Source: Pomphorhynchus laevis
Taxonomy: Eukaryota > Acanthocephala > Palaeacanthocephala > Echinorhynchida > Pomphorhynchidae
Direction of reading: 5' to 3'
Length of the DNA stretch: 64,000 bases
NCBI GenBank assembly: GCA_012934845.2
Contig: WNNJ02003239.1
Span: forward strand, 1 to 64,000
Translations under genes and position numbers: made by a program
The notes under the pieces: model-generated
The model's input: the letters and a program-made list of their open reading frames with translations, nothing else
Databases searched by the model: none
What the model was told of the DNA's origin: nothing
Shown: positions 9,541-20,551 of the stretch, piece after piece
Layout: every line of letters starts with the position of its first letter
Numbering within the stretch: position 1 is the stretch's first letter

Positions 9541-10664
9541 ATTACGATGTTTATATTGATAATTGCTTACTTTTCTTTCGAAACATTGTGTTTTTAACTG
9601 TTGTATTAGCTTAGCGTGAATTTTGTTTGTAATATAAACTTTTAAATAATGTTTGATAACTTTTCTCACCTGTATGTGAATCACATCCAAATTCATAGCT
9701 GCGTAAATTTCGTATGTGTTTCTCAGTAAAAAATTTAATACAAAGCGACACTAGAGATATTAATTAAAAGATAATCATCAGAATAAAAAATGTGGATTTA
9801 TAAAAATTAACAACATTCTTTATTGTGTTGTCATCAGTCATTATCTCAAATACCCACGTCAGATGATGGTTTGCTTAATAACTTATTTAAGCCATCTGAT
9901 AGAACTTCTGAGAAATTCCATTTTGACATTTTAGAAATTGAAACTTAATGGCAAAAAAGTTAGTATTGCATATTTGTGAGACCGTAGGAGCGAGTTTTTG
10001 TCATTCGGAAAGCATGTTGTTTGAATGACGTGAACCAATTATATTCATTTCATATTCAGTGCAAATCAGCACAGAAAAATTAAGGTGATATTAACTATCA
10101 CTTTAATAGTTTTTATTAAATTGGTAATTTATTTTTAAACTATAAATTATTATTCAGATTCCTGAAGAAACCAGGTCAAGTTTAAATATAATAACTATTC
10201 CCAAGTGATTAAAAATTATTGTATTGATAATTAAAACAATAATTAACAAATCAAATATTTTTAAAAATTTAACAATATTTGAATATTATTGTCAACACGA
10301 ATTTATAAATTTCCGACAGCGTTTGTCGGAAATACTGATGCAAACGATATATACAAACAAGCACTCAATAGAATCCTAAGATATTGATTTAAAAGAATTT
10401 AATAAATACAGAATTTTAATATAAATCAATATTGCAAAAATAAAATTGCAGTAATATGTATAATAAAGATTTCTACTTAGAATATTTAAAATCAGTGATA
10501 AACTTAAAAAAAAATAAAATTTAGATTCTGGCAAGCAATGTTGTGGATAAATTGAGCCAAAGTAATATCAAATGCTATCATTTATAAAATATACATTTTT
10601 AATTAAATATTATGAAATTTCATTGATTTGTAAATTTGATTATCAAAATAAACATTTGTATATA
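9541..10664. other. Intergenic AT-rich DNA
   Basis: No coding potential. The only structure I see is an imperfect hairpin near 9,860-9,901 (TCAGATG...CATCTGA with GCTTAA inside). Confidence 0.45.
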
Positions 10665-10733
10665 GCGCGTTCGACAACTAGCAGTTAGTGTTGGATTATT
10701 CAGCTAACGCTTTAACCGATTCAGCTATCCTCC
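10665..10733 (-). tRNA. tRNA-like sequence (tRNA pseudogene or SINE head)
   Basis: The minus strand begins GGAGGATAGCTGAATCGGTTA, followed by AAGCGTTAGCTGAATAATCC, an arrangement that matches a tRNA 5' half: TAGC...A box, GGTTA of the D loop and AGCG. The B-box region is weak (AGTTGTCGAACGC where GGTTCGAATCC is expected) and the acceptor stem does not close. The sequence is therefore not a functional tRNA. A-box-rich tRNA heads of this form are typical of SINEs, but a tail cannot be defined from a single copy. Confidence 0.55.
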
Positions 10734-11822
10734 GTAATTTGAAATTCTTCAAAATTAATTTTGTGGTTTTAGATTGACTGTAACAATATGCGACAAATGT
10801 AACTCATAGCATGATTGTAACAATAGGCGACAGATGTCGTCATTTGTAAAGTAATATCGATTTTAAATCTGTTTTACAATTACTCTTCATTATTTGTCAT
10901 CCTATGTTTGATACTTTATCGAAATATTCAGGTTTATTTGTTAAAAACAAAATCACGAGATTGGCGTTTGTAAGGATTAAGAAAGCATTTCCTTTCGATC
11001 AAGGATTTATAAAGTATTTTTATTATTTTATAAAGTATTCTTTTTATTTTATCAAAAATAAGCTGATTTTGATTTACAGAGTTTTAAAATTAGTAAAAAA
11101 ATACAAAAAAATAAATATAAATTTTGGCTAACATTTTAGTTAGAGAAATCTTAAATGTTATCAATTAGAATTTATATTTTTTAATAATTCACAAATTATT
11201 TATTTTCGATGCCGAGAGTTTTGTAGCGAAGAGTAAATTTGGCAAATTTTTTATTTCTTAAGAAGGAAAATATCAACGAGAACGATTTTCACTGTCAATT
11301 ATCGTTTGTTTTCATGCAAAAATACTGCCATATTTTCAGTATTCTAGAATACTGCCAGATGCTACGCATTTATTAAAGCTGTTTCCAACTTAGATAGTTG
11401 CTGAATTCATAGACAATTGCTTTTTCTAAACAAACAGGAAAACGTTTAAGCAGCATACCAAATGTATCAATGAAAAGTAATGCTTTCTTTTATACGTTCT
11501 GCTAAAAAATAGCTTTTGTGAAATTGACAGCTTTCTTTTAAAGTAAACATCATTTTGATGGCAAATATGGGTGTTATACTTTGATATTTTTGATATAAAA
11601 GTGTAAACCTGTTAAACTACATTACATGACTGTTAAAATTAAGAAGGAATTCACAGTTTACCGGTTGGTAATGCATTTTTAAGTAGTATTGCTTTAGTTG
11701 TGAGAGAGAACACATATTGAACACATACTGTAAGGATTACTATTCACACGGCTCTTGAGCACATACCGTTATATAGAACGGTAATTAGAATTTTAATGCT
11801 CGTACAATTAAAGTAGTTTTTA
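10734..11822. other. Intergenic AT-rich DNA
   Basis: A short direct repeat ('tgtaacaata.gcgaca.atgt') occurs at about 10,778 and 10,815. An open frame at 10,904-11,131 is almost only Phe, Ile, Lys and Tyr and looks like chance in AT-rich DNA. Nothing else seen. Confidence 0.45.
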
Positions 11823-12103
11823 AAAATACTCATGATTTAAGACGCCTTTTGTATTATTTCAATAAAAATATTTGTAAATTCGGAAATATTTGTAAAAATA
11901 TTTGTAAATAGTGTGTTTCAGAATAGATGTTTAGCAACTGTACTAATTCTCTTAATCAATTAAGTAGAAAGTTGAATGTCCAAGCAATTGATGTCAATTA
12001 TATGACCAAGGCTTATAATTAGTAGATTCTGACGATGTTAAAAGTGGGTTTGACATGCGATGTAAAATAATACAAAAGGCGTCTTAAATCAGGAGTATTT
12101 TTA
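11823..12103. mobile_element. MITE-like element with 37-bp inverted ends
   Basis: The left end (11,823-11,859, AAAAATACTCATGATTTAAG...) and the right end (12,065-12,103) are reverse complements with about one mismatch. The roughly 280-bp element is non-coding. Size and inverted ends fit a miniature DNA transposon; no target-site duplication could be fixed because the flanks are AT-rich. Confidence 0.55.
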
Positions 12104-12387
12104 TTGAATTTACAAAAGGCGAATTAATATTAAATTTTATGGACGTGTTAGTTCTCTTATCAAAACGATCAAAAAATAATTGAATTGAAAAATAAACCAA
12201 CTGCTTGATTCCGGATTCCGACGTGCATATGAGCAATAAGCATCTGATGCGCAGTGCAAACTTTATTCAGTTTCAAATAAGATTGTTTTCAAAATCAATA
12301 AATTTGTTTTCAAATTTATTAATCTTCTTCAATAGCATTTAAATATCTTCCTTACACACATTTGAAATAATCTATTTAATAATAAAT

Positions 12388-12643
12388 AAAACCCATAATC
12401 TTCTCTCATTTTAGATTATATAGTTTTACTAGAACAAAGAAAATAAGTTCCCTTTATTTGAAAAAATTCAATATTTCGATAGCGTTTGCTATCATCACCA
12501 GGATTACATCATGATTAATTTTATTGTAATCCTGATGATGATAGCAGGCACTATTGTAATATTGATTGTTTTAAATAAAGGAAATTATTTTCTTCATTCT
12601 AGTAAAACTATCTAATCGAAAATGGAAGAAGATTATGGGTTTA
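12388..12643. repeat. 256-bp palindrome with two hammerhead-like motifs
   Basis: The outer ends (AAAACCCATAATCTTCT at the left, AGAAGATTATGGGTTT at the right) and most of the intervening sequence pair, giving imperfect arms of about 120 bases around a loop of about 12. Each arm holds one CTGRTGATGATAGC motif: the left (minus strand, about 12,478-12,506) followed by a loop and GCTATCGAAA, the right (12,527-12,550) decayed after the first half. Probably a head-to-head pair of PLE ends. Confidence 0.7.
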
Positions 12644-13577
12644 GTGTGTACTATTTTATTAAGCAAGATTAAGACAGTATTCTATATACAAATTGAAGTA
12701 AATCAAAACATTTTTAATAATCACAAAACAATGCAAATACGATGTACATGAAAACGAGATTATGGAATCTTTAATATTAACAATATTCGATATTCTCTGA
12801 TATTCAGTTACTTAGATTTTGAACAGACTGTAAAAATAAAAATTAGAGATGACAATTTTGAGGATTGAGATGATTATTTAATATAATTATTAATAATCGA
12901 TATAAAATTTAATAATTTAATATTAAAAATACAAGATATAAAAAATGTTAACAAATTAAATTTATGAATTCATATTGAATTCATATTGAATTTATTTTTA
13001 TTTCTTATAATAAATAAAGAAAATAACGAGTATTGAACCGTTAATAGTAGATATAAGAAGATTTGCTAACTAAAGGATGAAGTTTTAATACCAAAATTGA
13101 TATGATCTAGAATATTTTTAAGGTTGACAGTTCAAAAGTAAAAATTACATTCTTAAATTTAAAAAATTGACTAATTTAAAAAAAATTATAATCTATTTAA
13201 GTTTTAAAATCTATTTAATAATATTTAATAATATAAAATATTATAATTTAAAATAACGAGTATTGAACCGTTAAAATATTGATGTAAAAATATTGTTGAA
13301 TTTAAAAAATTGACTGTAATTTTAAAAAATTTATAATCTATTTAAAAAATTGACTATAAAGAGTTGTTTCGGGTAAATGTTCAAATAGATTCTAGCAGAA
13401 AATTTTATAAATGCTCTGATATATTTTGTTTGTTATTAAGCTATTATTCGTTTCAGTTTCGAACTAAACAGCCTCAACAAATATACAGTATAAGTTAAAT
13501 TTCGAGCAATAAAATGTTATTTTAATTTTAAGGAATACGTAAAATATTGACTGTGGCGAAAACATCAAGAAAGATAC
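12644..13577. other. Upstream region of the calcium-sensor gene
   Basis: AT-rich, non-coding. A short sequence ('aaataacgagtattgaaccgttaa') occurs at about 13,020 and 13,252. No promoter motif can be defended. Confidence 0.4.
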
Positions 13578-16500
13578 ATGGGAAATAAAAAATCACATAT
13601 TGATCCAACTATATTAACAGAAGAGATTGTCGACTTACTTGTGGCCAATACAACGTTTTCTAAGGATGAAGTAAATGTTTAAAAATCAAAAAATTTTAAG
13701 TAAAATTTGCTTTACTTTTGTAGGTTCGCTCATGGCATACTGGCTTCGTTAAGGATTGCCCAAAGGGTAAATTGGATAAGAAAAAATTCCGTGAAGTTTA
13801 TCAAAGTCTAAAATGTGGAGGAAATGTTGAAAAGTTTTGTGATTTGACATTTAAAGCCTTTGATACTGATAACAATGGAACGATCGATTTCTACGAGTTT
13901 ATGTTGGCATTAGCAGCTACACAACAAGGTTTCTTTATTAAATGAAATCTAATGTATTTGTAAGCTCATAATATTTCTAATAGTTTATAATTGCAAATTT
14001 TTAAAGGTTTTTAAAACTAATTATTCATTAGATATTTTAACATGCTTATAGTATTTATTTAAGATAAACGTATTGAGAATAATTCGCTATTTATTTTAAT
14101 GACATTCTAACTTAAATAACTGCATTATTCATAAATGTACTAACGATTGTTCTTTCATAAATAAAAAGGAAATATTAATTACTTTTAGATATTTATAATA
14201 TGATATTTTATGTTTGAGGTTTATTTTGTATATCACATAAATGTACAACAGAATGAAAAATATTTACAGGTTGATATATAACATAAGAATGATTTATCGA
14301 CAAAAGCATACTAAACTATAAGTAAAAGAGAAAATGCTCCGTACAGATTACATATTGCTTGTTTAAAAAATATACTTCACAATTATTGTTGATCAATAGG
14401 AAACAACAAAAATTTCTCGACAATAAAAAATAAAAGTACACTAGATTTTTCTTGTCAACAACCAGTCCGGGTGTTATGTCGTAGAGGCAGTGTACTAACC
14501 GAAATACACCAAACATCGCGATACTAGGCGATAGACCAGAATTCTCTTTCAGATAGCACATTGCAATTTTCGGTCAGTTTCGAGATTTTATCTCTCCACC
14601 GATTTCGAGGTCTACCTCAAGGTCTCTTTCCTGAGTCCGGCCTGAAAACCCTCCGATGAAGGTGATCCCTTGACATCCTCAGAACGTGTCCAAGGCAGGT
14701 CAACTGACTTTTTTCGAAGTGGAGAAGCAGCGACTTTACTCCGAGTTGATCGCGGATGACCGAATTCCTAATCTTATCTCTAAGGCTAAGACCGACAAGA
14801 CAGCGAAGAAACCTCATTTCGGTCGCATGTATCCGATATATTATCATTTCGGTTATAACCCAAAACTCATGACCATAGGTAAGATAGGAACGAAAATTGC
14901 GCGGTATACCGAAAGCTTTGCCTGAAGACTCCACTCCCGTTTCACCACGACAGACCTGTACAAAGAAAGTATTGCTGCGCTAGCTAAACAGGTCCGCTTC
15001 TTAATCTACCTGATTTTCATGTGTCTCTCGAGAACAATACTCCAAAATACTTGAAGTCATCCACATCAGATAGAACTTTACCCCAATCCAGTTTAACATT
15101 GACACCTGAATCCTAGAACACATAGAGACAGTCTTTGATGTGATAACCAACATCCCTGCTGCTTGGCATTCAATCGTAAATCGTTCAAGTAGGCATTGTA
15201 AGTCATCAGGATAAGAATCCAACAAGACAACATTATCTGCAAAACGCAGATATGATATTCAGATAGAACCGAACTAAAGACCGACATCCGACAAAGCAGC
15301 CCGTCTCGTAATTTTGTACATGTAAACATGGAACAACAGTGGAGACAAAGGACAACCCTGACGAAACCCAACACATACTGGAGAGGATTCAGACTACCTA
15401 CCTAGAACACGAACACAACTCATAATTTGTTCATACAGCGAAGCCACATCAACCCGAAGATAGTGTCATACTACATATTCTTTTAGTATCATGAGCAAGC
15501 TCTCTAGCGGAATTTGGTCGAACGTCTTCTCAAAATCAACAAAGAACAATGTAAACCGGTTGAGCTAACTCCCGAGACCGTTCGAGTATAGTTGAGAGAG
15601 TAAAGAGCTGAACCGTAGTTTTGAGCCCTGGACGAAATCCGCATTGTTTTTCTCGCGACTGTTCCACATCTATAGGCCGTATACTTAACTCCTAGCAAAT
15701 TACTTACCTTGGCTAAGAAGATTGATGCCCCGATAATTGGAACACACTCTTCGGTCACCTTTCTTAAAGAGCGGTACCACTACTCCAGTTCGCCACTCAC
15801 TAGGAACCTTGATCGACTTCAATACAGCGTTTAAGGTCCGTCTTAGCCAATTTATGCCTACAACGCCGAGAGCCTTTAAAGTTTCAGGTCGAATCTTATC
15901 GACACCAGAATACTCTCCATTACGAAGATTTTGAACAACAGCAATGATCTCTTCCAAAGAGATGAGCTCTTCCGTTGGTTCTAAAAGCTCTACTTCTACA
16001 AGAGAAGGCACCACCAAATTAGAAAGACTTCTGAAATGATCTTTCCAACGATCAAAATCTTTTTCAATGTCAGTCAGCATATACTTTCTTATGTCATAGA
16101 CAGCTTGAGGAGTTTGTTGCTTTTCCACACGAATGTCATTTATCATCTTCCGAAACATCTTTGAAGCTGACCTATAATCAAGTTCTTAGTGCTCTCCAAA
16201 CTTCTCCCGACACACCTTCTTAGCTTCGATATCCGTTCTAGCTGAAGCTCTCTTCGCCCTTCGGTACTTGTCTACAGCTTCCACTGATTTATCAGACAAA
16301 GTTGCTTTAAAGGGCAGCTTCTTCTGTTGGACGAAATCTCTAATGTTAGTATCCAACAAGCAGTTAGAGGATTCCCTCCGCGACAAGCACTTAAGGCACA
16401 GCTTTTCACAGTTGCTTTGATTTGAACACCTCCCATTCCTGATCAATGTTCTTCACCTCTTCTGGTAACCAAGAGAAGTCCTCCCGAATGTAGCCAGCAA

Positions 16501-17979
16501 AGCGTGCTTTGACCGAAACATCTACTAGACGCTCCCATGGCTCTCACACAACGTTTGTGTTTACCAGGCATGTCTGGCATCCGATCGTGTCATCGAAGCT
16601 TACTAATTACAAGGTAGTAATCGGTTGACAGCTCAGCCCTTATCTTCACACGATTGATAGTTCAACATATCTACTCTAAAGAAATAATCCTTGATGACTC
16701 TCTTCCGCTTTTTCGTTCATTGTCCAATCTGCCGCTTGAGCCATCGGAGTAATTTTGTTTGTTTGACTGTCGCCCATTCCGATATCCTTGGATGATCCAA
16801 CATCGCTACTGTAATGAAACAGGCCTTCATAACACATTTCTGCATTTTCGTCCATTATACAATACGTCGTTGAAGCTATTTGAGGGATATGAGATAGTCT
16901 ATTAAAAGACTATCCCTACGGCTTATGCAAGCCAACTAATATCGACTAATATCGAACATGCGTTGCCTAGGCCACTCCACGAAGACTCTAATTGTCAACA
17001 GGTGCCAGCTTAATACTTAATCGTATGTCACCAATCGGCCGTGATAGAAAACAGTGCAAATATTTTATTACTTTTAAAAATTTTATTTTTGATTCAAGTA
17101 TTTTATTGAATGTAGTGAAAATTGATAAGTCAATGTAAAATCACGTTAGTTTATCAAAATAAATTTGTAAAATATTAATTTATAAATACATTTTCTTAAT
17201 ATATAAAATCCATTTAGTTTCTACGTTAAAAGTATTTTCTAAAATCCGGTCATATAAAATGAAATAGTTTCTCCGAACAACGATGAATTTTTGAATTCTT
17301 CTGTGTTATGAACATCATATATTATTTTGAAGTAAGGCAGTTATCCTTTAGTACCAATAGTGTACATATATTATGATCTATATAATTTATTGAATTAATG
17401 AAAGACGATTATTAATCACAATATACCAACCATTTGCAATAAATTAAATTACAAAATAATTATAAAATAATAAATTAATTGATCAGATTTATGGAATTAC
17501 ATCATTAATGGGCATGTAGGATACACGTGACTGCTAATGACCAGATGCCTTTATTAAGTGAGTATCAACTTCTACAATAAGTTGATAAAGAATAGTAAAA
17601 GAAAATATCCTGTTTGAGTATATAATGAAAATTTTTTAAATAACATTTGTGGATGTAAGTAGACGATATTCTTACCATTTTTCTTTTAACCGCTACAATT
17701 ATAGGTAATACCAAAGATCGGTTATCAGCTGCATTTGATATCTACGATATTGATAAAAATGGGGTAATTGATTTAAAAGAAATGATCAAAGTATTTACTG
17801 CAGTATATGAGCTTAATGGAATCCAGGACAAAAAAGGTGAAAAGAGTCCAAAACGAAAAGCTGAATTGATTTTAAACCGAATGGATAAGTCGGGAAAGAA
17901 AAGATTGACTAAATCAGATTTTATAAAATCATGCCTTGAAGATGAAGATCTCAAAACGATATTTGCACCGTATGCTTGA
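13578..17979 (+). CDS. Neuronal calcium sensor (NCS) family EF-hand protein
   Basis: Three exons: 13,578-13,670, 13,724-13,928 and 17,705-17,979, joining in frame to 190 residues, the usual length of NCS proteins (frequenin, neurocalcin, visinin). It starts MGNKKS, a good N-myristoylation signal, so membrane switching by calcium is likely. EF-hand 1 (about 40-53) is degenerate with the Cys-Pro of the family. EF2 (78-89, DTDNNGTIDFYE) and EF3 (114-125, DIDKNGVIDLKE) look able to bind calcium. EF4 (160-171, DKSGKKRLTKSD) has Lys where a ligand is expected and Asp at position 12, so it is probably weak or dead. The sequence is far from the highly conserved animal frequenins and neurocalcins, so I give no symbol. 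Intron 1 is 53 bp; intron 2 is 3.8 kb and holds an antisense LINE. AATAAA follows the stop within 5 bases (17,984) and again at 18,051. Confidence 0.9.
14400..16950 (-). mobile_element. LINE (Nimb/I- or RTE-like) in intron 2 of the calcium-sensor gene
   Basis: Antisense to the host gene. From high to low coordinates on the minus strand: the end of an endonuclease region with IRAELSTDYYLVISKL (about 16,650), a linker (DKYRRAKRASARTDIEAKKV, about 16,230), the RT N-terminus (GEYSGVDKIRPETLKALG; VPSEWRTGVVVPLFKKGDRR; NYRGINLLS, about 15,720-15,900), RT palm remnants, and the C-terminal block (IHATEMRFLRCLVGLSLRD; LGHVLRMSRDHL, about 14,650-14,830). Several frame breaks. These signatures are common in animal LINEs placed in Nimb/I or RTE-like clades; I cannot choose. 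The part at 14,400-14,600 is probably its 3' UTR. Confidence 0.8.
16951..17704. other. Remaining intron 2 sequence
   Basis: AT-rich intron sequence between the LINE 5' side and exon 3. The first 90 bases are GC-richer and may still belong to the LINE. No other feature. Confidence 0.4.
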
Positions 17980-17983
17980 TAAA

Positions 17984-18056
17984 AATAAATGACTTTTTTA
18001 TTTTTATTATTAGAATCCTAAAAACGGATCACACCGTTTTATGATCGCCTAATAAA
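17984..18056 (+). terminator. Polyadenylation region of the calcium-sensor gene
   Basis: AATAAA at 17,984-17,989 and 18,051-18,056. A hairpin AAAACGG/CCGTTTT (18,021-18,040) lies just before the second. The next gene (OTU) points toward this one, so the 420 bp between the stops is a shared 3' intergenic region. Confidence 0.45.
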
Positions 18057-18399
18057 GGGCGACCTAGAAATATTGCTGCTGTCTTAAAGTTATTATAAAG
18101 CTAAAAGATATTATGTCCGGACTTCAATCAGCGCACTACCTAACAATCAGTATGATGGACTTTCCCAATCCGTTATCCCACACCCGACCTTCCTGTTGTA
18201 AACGCATTGTGGATTTAATCACAAAAGAAAGAGTTCAACATTTTTTACATTTATTAAAGTACAAAATACGACATTGTAATGTACATATTCGACACACTGT
18301 GATATACAAAACAATCAAATTACAATTTAAATCAAAATTAATTCCTATGAATTACATTTGCTAACAAATAAGTCTACTAAACGTAAAAGCTTCGTGGTA

Positions 18400-18997
18400 C
18401 TATATATTATTAACAACCATTCCTTCAATATATATGTTAGCAGGTACCTTAGCATTATAGGGCTCATTTAACCATCGCACGCTGCTATAATGTGGATAAG
18501 TATGGTAACATATATGCAATTGGGGACGATGTTTCAATACAGAATTTAGATCAGGTAATGATCCCGATGAATGAAATGACCGGTAAGCAATTCTCCAAGG
18601 TTTTTGGTTATATTGATGGATAATAATATCAACTTTATAAATTCGTGAAAAAGCCACGAGGGCTTCATTACCGGCGAAAACGCCAATTTGGCCTAATTCT
18701 TTAACTGCGTTGCCGAAATCCTGGTGTCCAACAAAAAACGGCTTAAATTCTTCACTGTATTCAAGTATGTATTCTGATACTTGCTTGCGATAGATAAGAT
18801 GATTTACTTCTGATCCTATCATTTGATCACTTAAGGATCGGAATAAACAGTTGCCATCACCAACAACATCTCGTATCCGAAGTTTATAGGGGATTAATTG
18901 AAGATTCAATCTTTTAGCGGACTTTTTCTTCGATACGATCAGATTAAATGTTGATGAACCTTGTGCAATACTGCCGCCTTTTAAGCCATTTGAACTT
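18400..18997 (-). CDS. OTU-domain deubiquitinase, OTUD3-like (last exon)
   Basis: Cysteine protease of the OTU family, which cuts ubiquitin chains. The frame holds VVGDGNCLFRSLSDQMIGSE (catalytic Asp and Cys in DGNC), YRKQVSEYI, FAGNEALVAFSR, IIIHQ, and LHICYHTYPHYSSVRWLNE with the catalytic His (HYSSV). Order and spacing match OTUD3-type domains. No N-terminal ATG exists: the first in-frame ATG lies after the catalytic Cys. A strong acceptor (TTGTTTTTGTTTAG) at 18,998 suggests this is a 3' exon whose 5' exon I could not identify. The C-terminal tail is short (about 25 residues after the His), unlike the long UBA-bearing tail of vertebrate OTUD3. It converges with the calcium-sensor gene. Confidence 0.85.
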
Positions 18998-19706
18998 CTA
19001 AACAAAAACAATTTAACATTCAAACAATTCTTACTAAATTTTAATTTTAAACGTCGAAATAAATATTTAAGCAATTAAACATTAAAATGGATCGATCTAC
19101 AATTCTCAAGGAAATACAAGGATTTTATTAGAATTTTCGAAAAACTTATAAATGATTTAGCGTTTTGATGAAACCTTCATTCTTTTTATTAATCTAAGGT
19201 TTGGTTATTTAATAGTCAGTGCTTCAATTATCATCTTTGTAGACACAATAGTTTTCTTCATATATATGCGACACCATGGTATACTTAAGTATAAAAATTA
19301 AATATAAAACTTAAATAAAAACTTAAATATGCTTGAGTATATTTAGTAAAAAGCTACGCTGTGAAATCTTAAAACATAAATTAAGTAAGAGCTGTGCTGA
19401 GAAAAGGTTAAAACCTAGAAATTATGGAATAGCTGTACCAAAAGAGCTTGATATTGTAGTAAATAATAAATATTATAAAAAATAAAAATATTATAAATAT
19501 TATAATATTATATTATAAAATTATATCAAATATTATATTATATAATATATTATTTTTAATATTATATTATAATATTAAGAGGTAATTCTCTGTTTTCATT
19601 TGGACCAAATGAAAGCAGAGAATTTGTCATGTTTTAATTTAAATTTAGAATTTTTTAAATTTTTTAAAAATTGAAACAAATTAGACCTGCGCTGCCATTT
19701 GCAAGT
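18998..19706. other. Upstream of OTU exon; 5' exon not found
   Basis: Should contain the 5' part of the OTU gene on the minus strand. Candidate ATGs near 19,160-19,280 give only short frames and none splices convincingly in phase. 19,460-19,600 is a nearly pure AT stretch of short TTATAA-type repeats. Confidence 0.4.
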
Positions 19707-19929
19707 ACTTTTGCTAATAATCCTATATAATGAAGCTATAGTGCTGTTGTAGCACTCGAAGTGAAGTTACCAGAAGTAGTTATGGTACTTCATACGCATG
19801 ACTCATGTCTGTGCTGTCTGCCAGTTTTCCTCTGCATCCAGTAGTGTGAGGGATCTGGCACTGATGAGTCAAAGTGATGACGAAACGGTACATGTTACTG
19901 TTATCGTCGTTCGTCCGCGTCTGGCTTAA
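19707..19929 (+). repeat. Dispersed repeat B carrying a hammerhead ribozyme
   Basis: Second copy of the repeat at 385-600. The two are clearly diverged in sequence, but the order of blocks is kept: the hairpin AGTGCT/AGCACT (19,740-19,756, loop GTTGT in place of GATTT), 'ggtacttcatac', the hammerhead and the 'ccgcgtctggctt' end. The flanks on either side do not match copy A, so the limits given are those of the mobile unit. Confidence 0.75.
19811..19891 (+). ncRNA. Hammerhead ribozyme, type III arrangement (copy B)
   Basis: Stem III GTGCTG (19,811-19,816) pairs with CGGTAC (19,886-19,891) through two G-U pairs; compared with copy A one C-G became U-G. U19,817 and C19,818 form the cleavage point. 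Stem I TGCCAG (19,819-19,824) pairs with CTGGCA (19,855-19,860). CTGATGA is at 19,861-19,867, stem II GTCA (19,868-19,871) with TGAC (19,878-19,881), and GAAA at 19,882-19,885. Core bases are unchanged while the loops differ, as expected of a selected RNA. Confidence 0.85.
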
Positions 19930-20025
19930 ACTATTAGTAATGTAATCGATATATTAATAATAATTGTAATAATAATTAAATAATAATACAAAAATAAATT
20001 AATAATTATATCAATAATCAATGAA

Positions 20026-20334
20026 TTAAACAAAAACAAATACCCACCGATCATCTTTATTCTTCATCATCTTCTTATCTACTTTTGACTGTTTTGAAAC
20101 CAACAAGCTAGACAGGTATGTGAAACCATGTGTAATTAATCTTTTATCGACTACGCTGTGAACTAAGCTTGAATTGAGCAAAAACATAGCATAACCGATG
20201 CATGCACTTTTTAATTTAGAGTAAGACTGCTTCGATTTGTTTTCAGGAATGAAATTATAGTGTGTTTGGAAAATGCTTTTGATTAACAGCATTGGTGGTT
20301 TAATCGCTACCTTGTTATTTAAATTATTCTCCAT
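20026..20334 (-). CDS. Hypothetical 102-residue protein
   Basis: Opens with a true ATG (MENNLNNKVAIKPP) and codes for a lysine-rich, 102-residue protein. The pattern of three helices (LLIKSIFQTHYNF; YSKLKSACIGYAMFLLNSS; LITHGFTYLSSLLVS) recalls a small histone-fold protein, but no diagnostic motif is present, so this is only a suggestion. Codon content is less AT-biased than chance frames nearby, and it stands alone with no matching repeat in the window. It could also be one exon of a larger gene. Confidence 0.45.
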   Translation of the reverse strand: MENNLNNKVAIKPPMLLIKSIFQTHYNFIPENKSKQSYSKLKSACIGYAMFLLNSSLVHSVVDKRLITHGFTYLSSLLVSKQSKVDKKMMKNKDDRWVFVFV

Positions 20335-20551
20335 TTATTCAACTTATAAAGATTTATTCTGGTGTCTTGATAATTTTACGCCCAAATCTAAATACAACAT
20401 TTGAGTTTTAAAGATTTAAATAAAACTACAGTTAGATAACAAATGTTTTCTTATATGCCCTTTTATATGGAAACGCAAGAGGCACTGCAAATATATTTTT
20501 GAAATTTGTTATTTTAAATGTATCCGGCAACAGAAACGAGTACGGAGAGAG

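Noticed and set aside
10665-10733. Functional tRNA gene
   Set aside because: Weak B box and no closed acceptor stem.
10904-11131. 75-codon open frame as a membrane protein
   Set aside because: Composition is only Phe, Ile, Lys, Tyr and Asn as expected by chance in AT-rich DNA.
18113-18364. 83-codon frame between the calcium-sensor and OTU genes
   Set aside because: No domain, no splice support, and it lies in the shared 3' region of two convergent genes.
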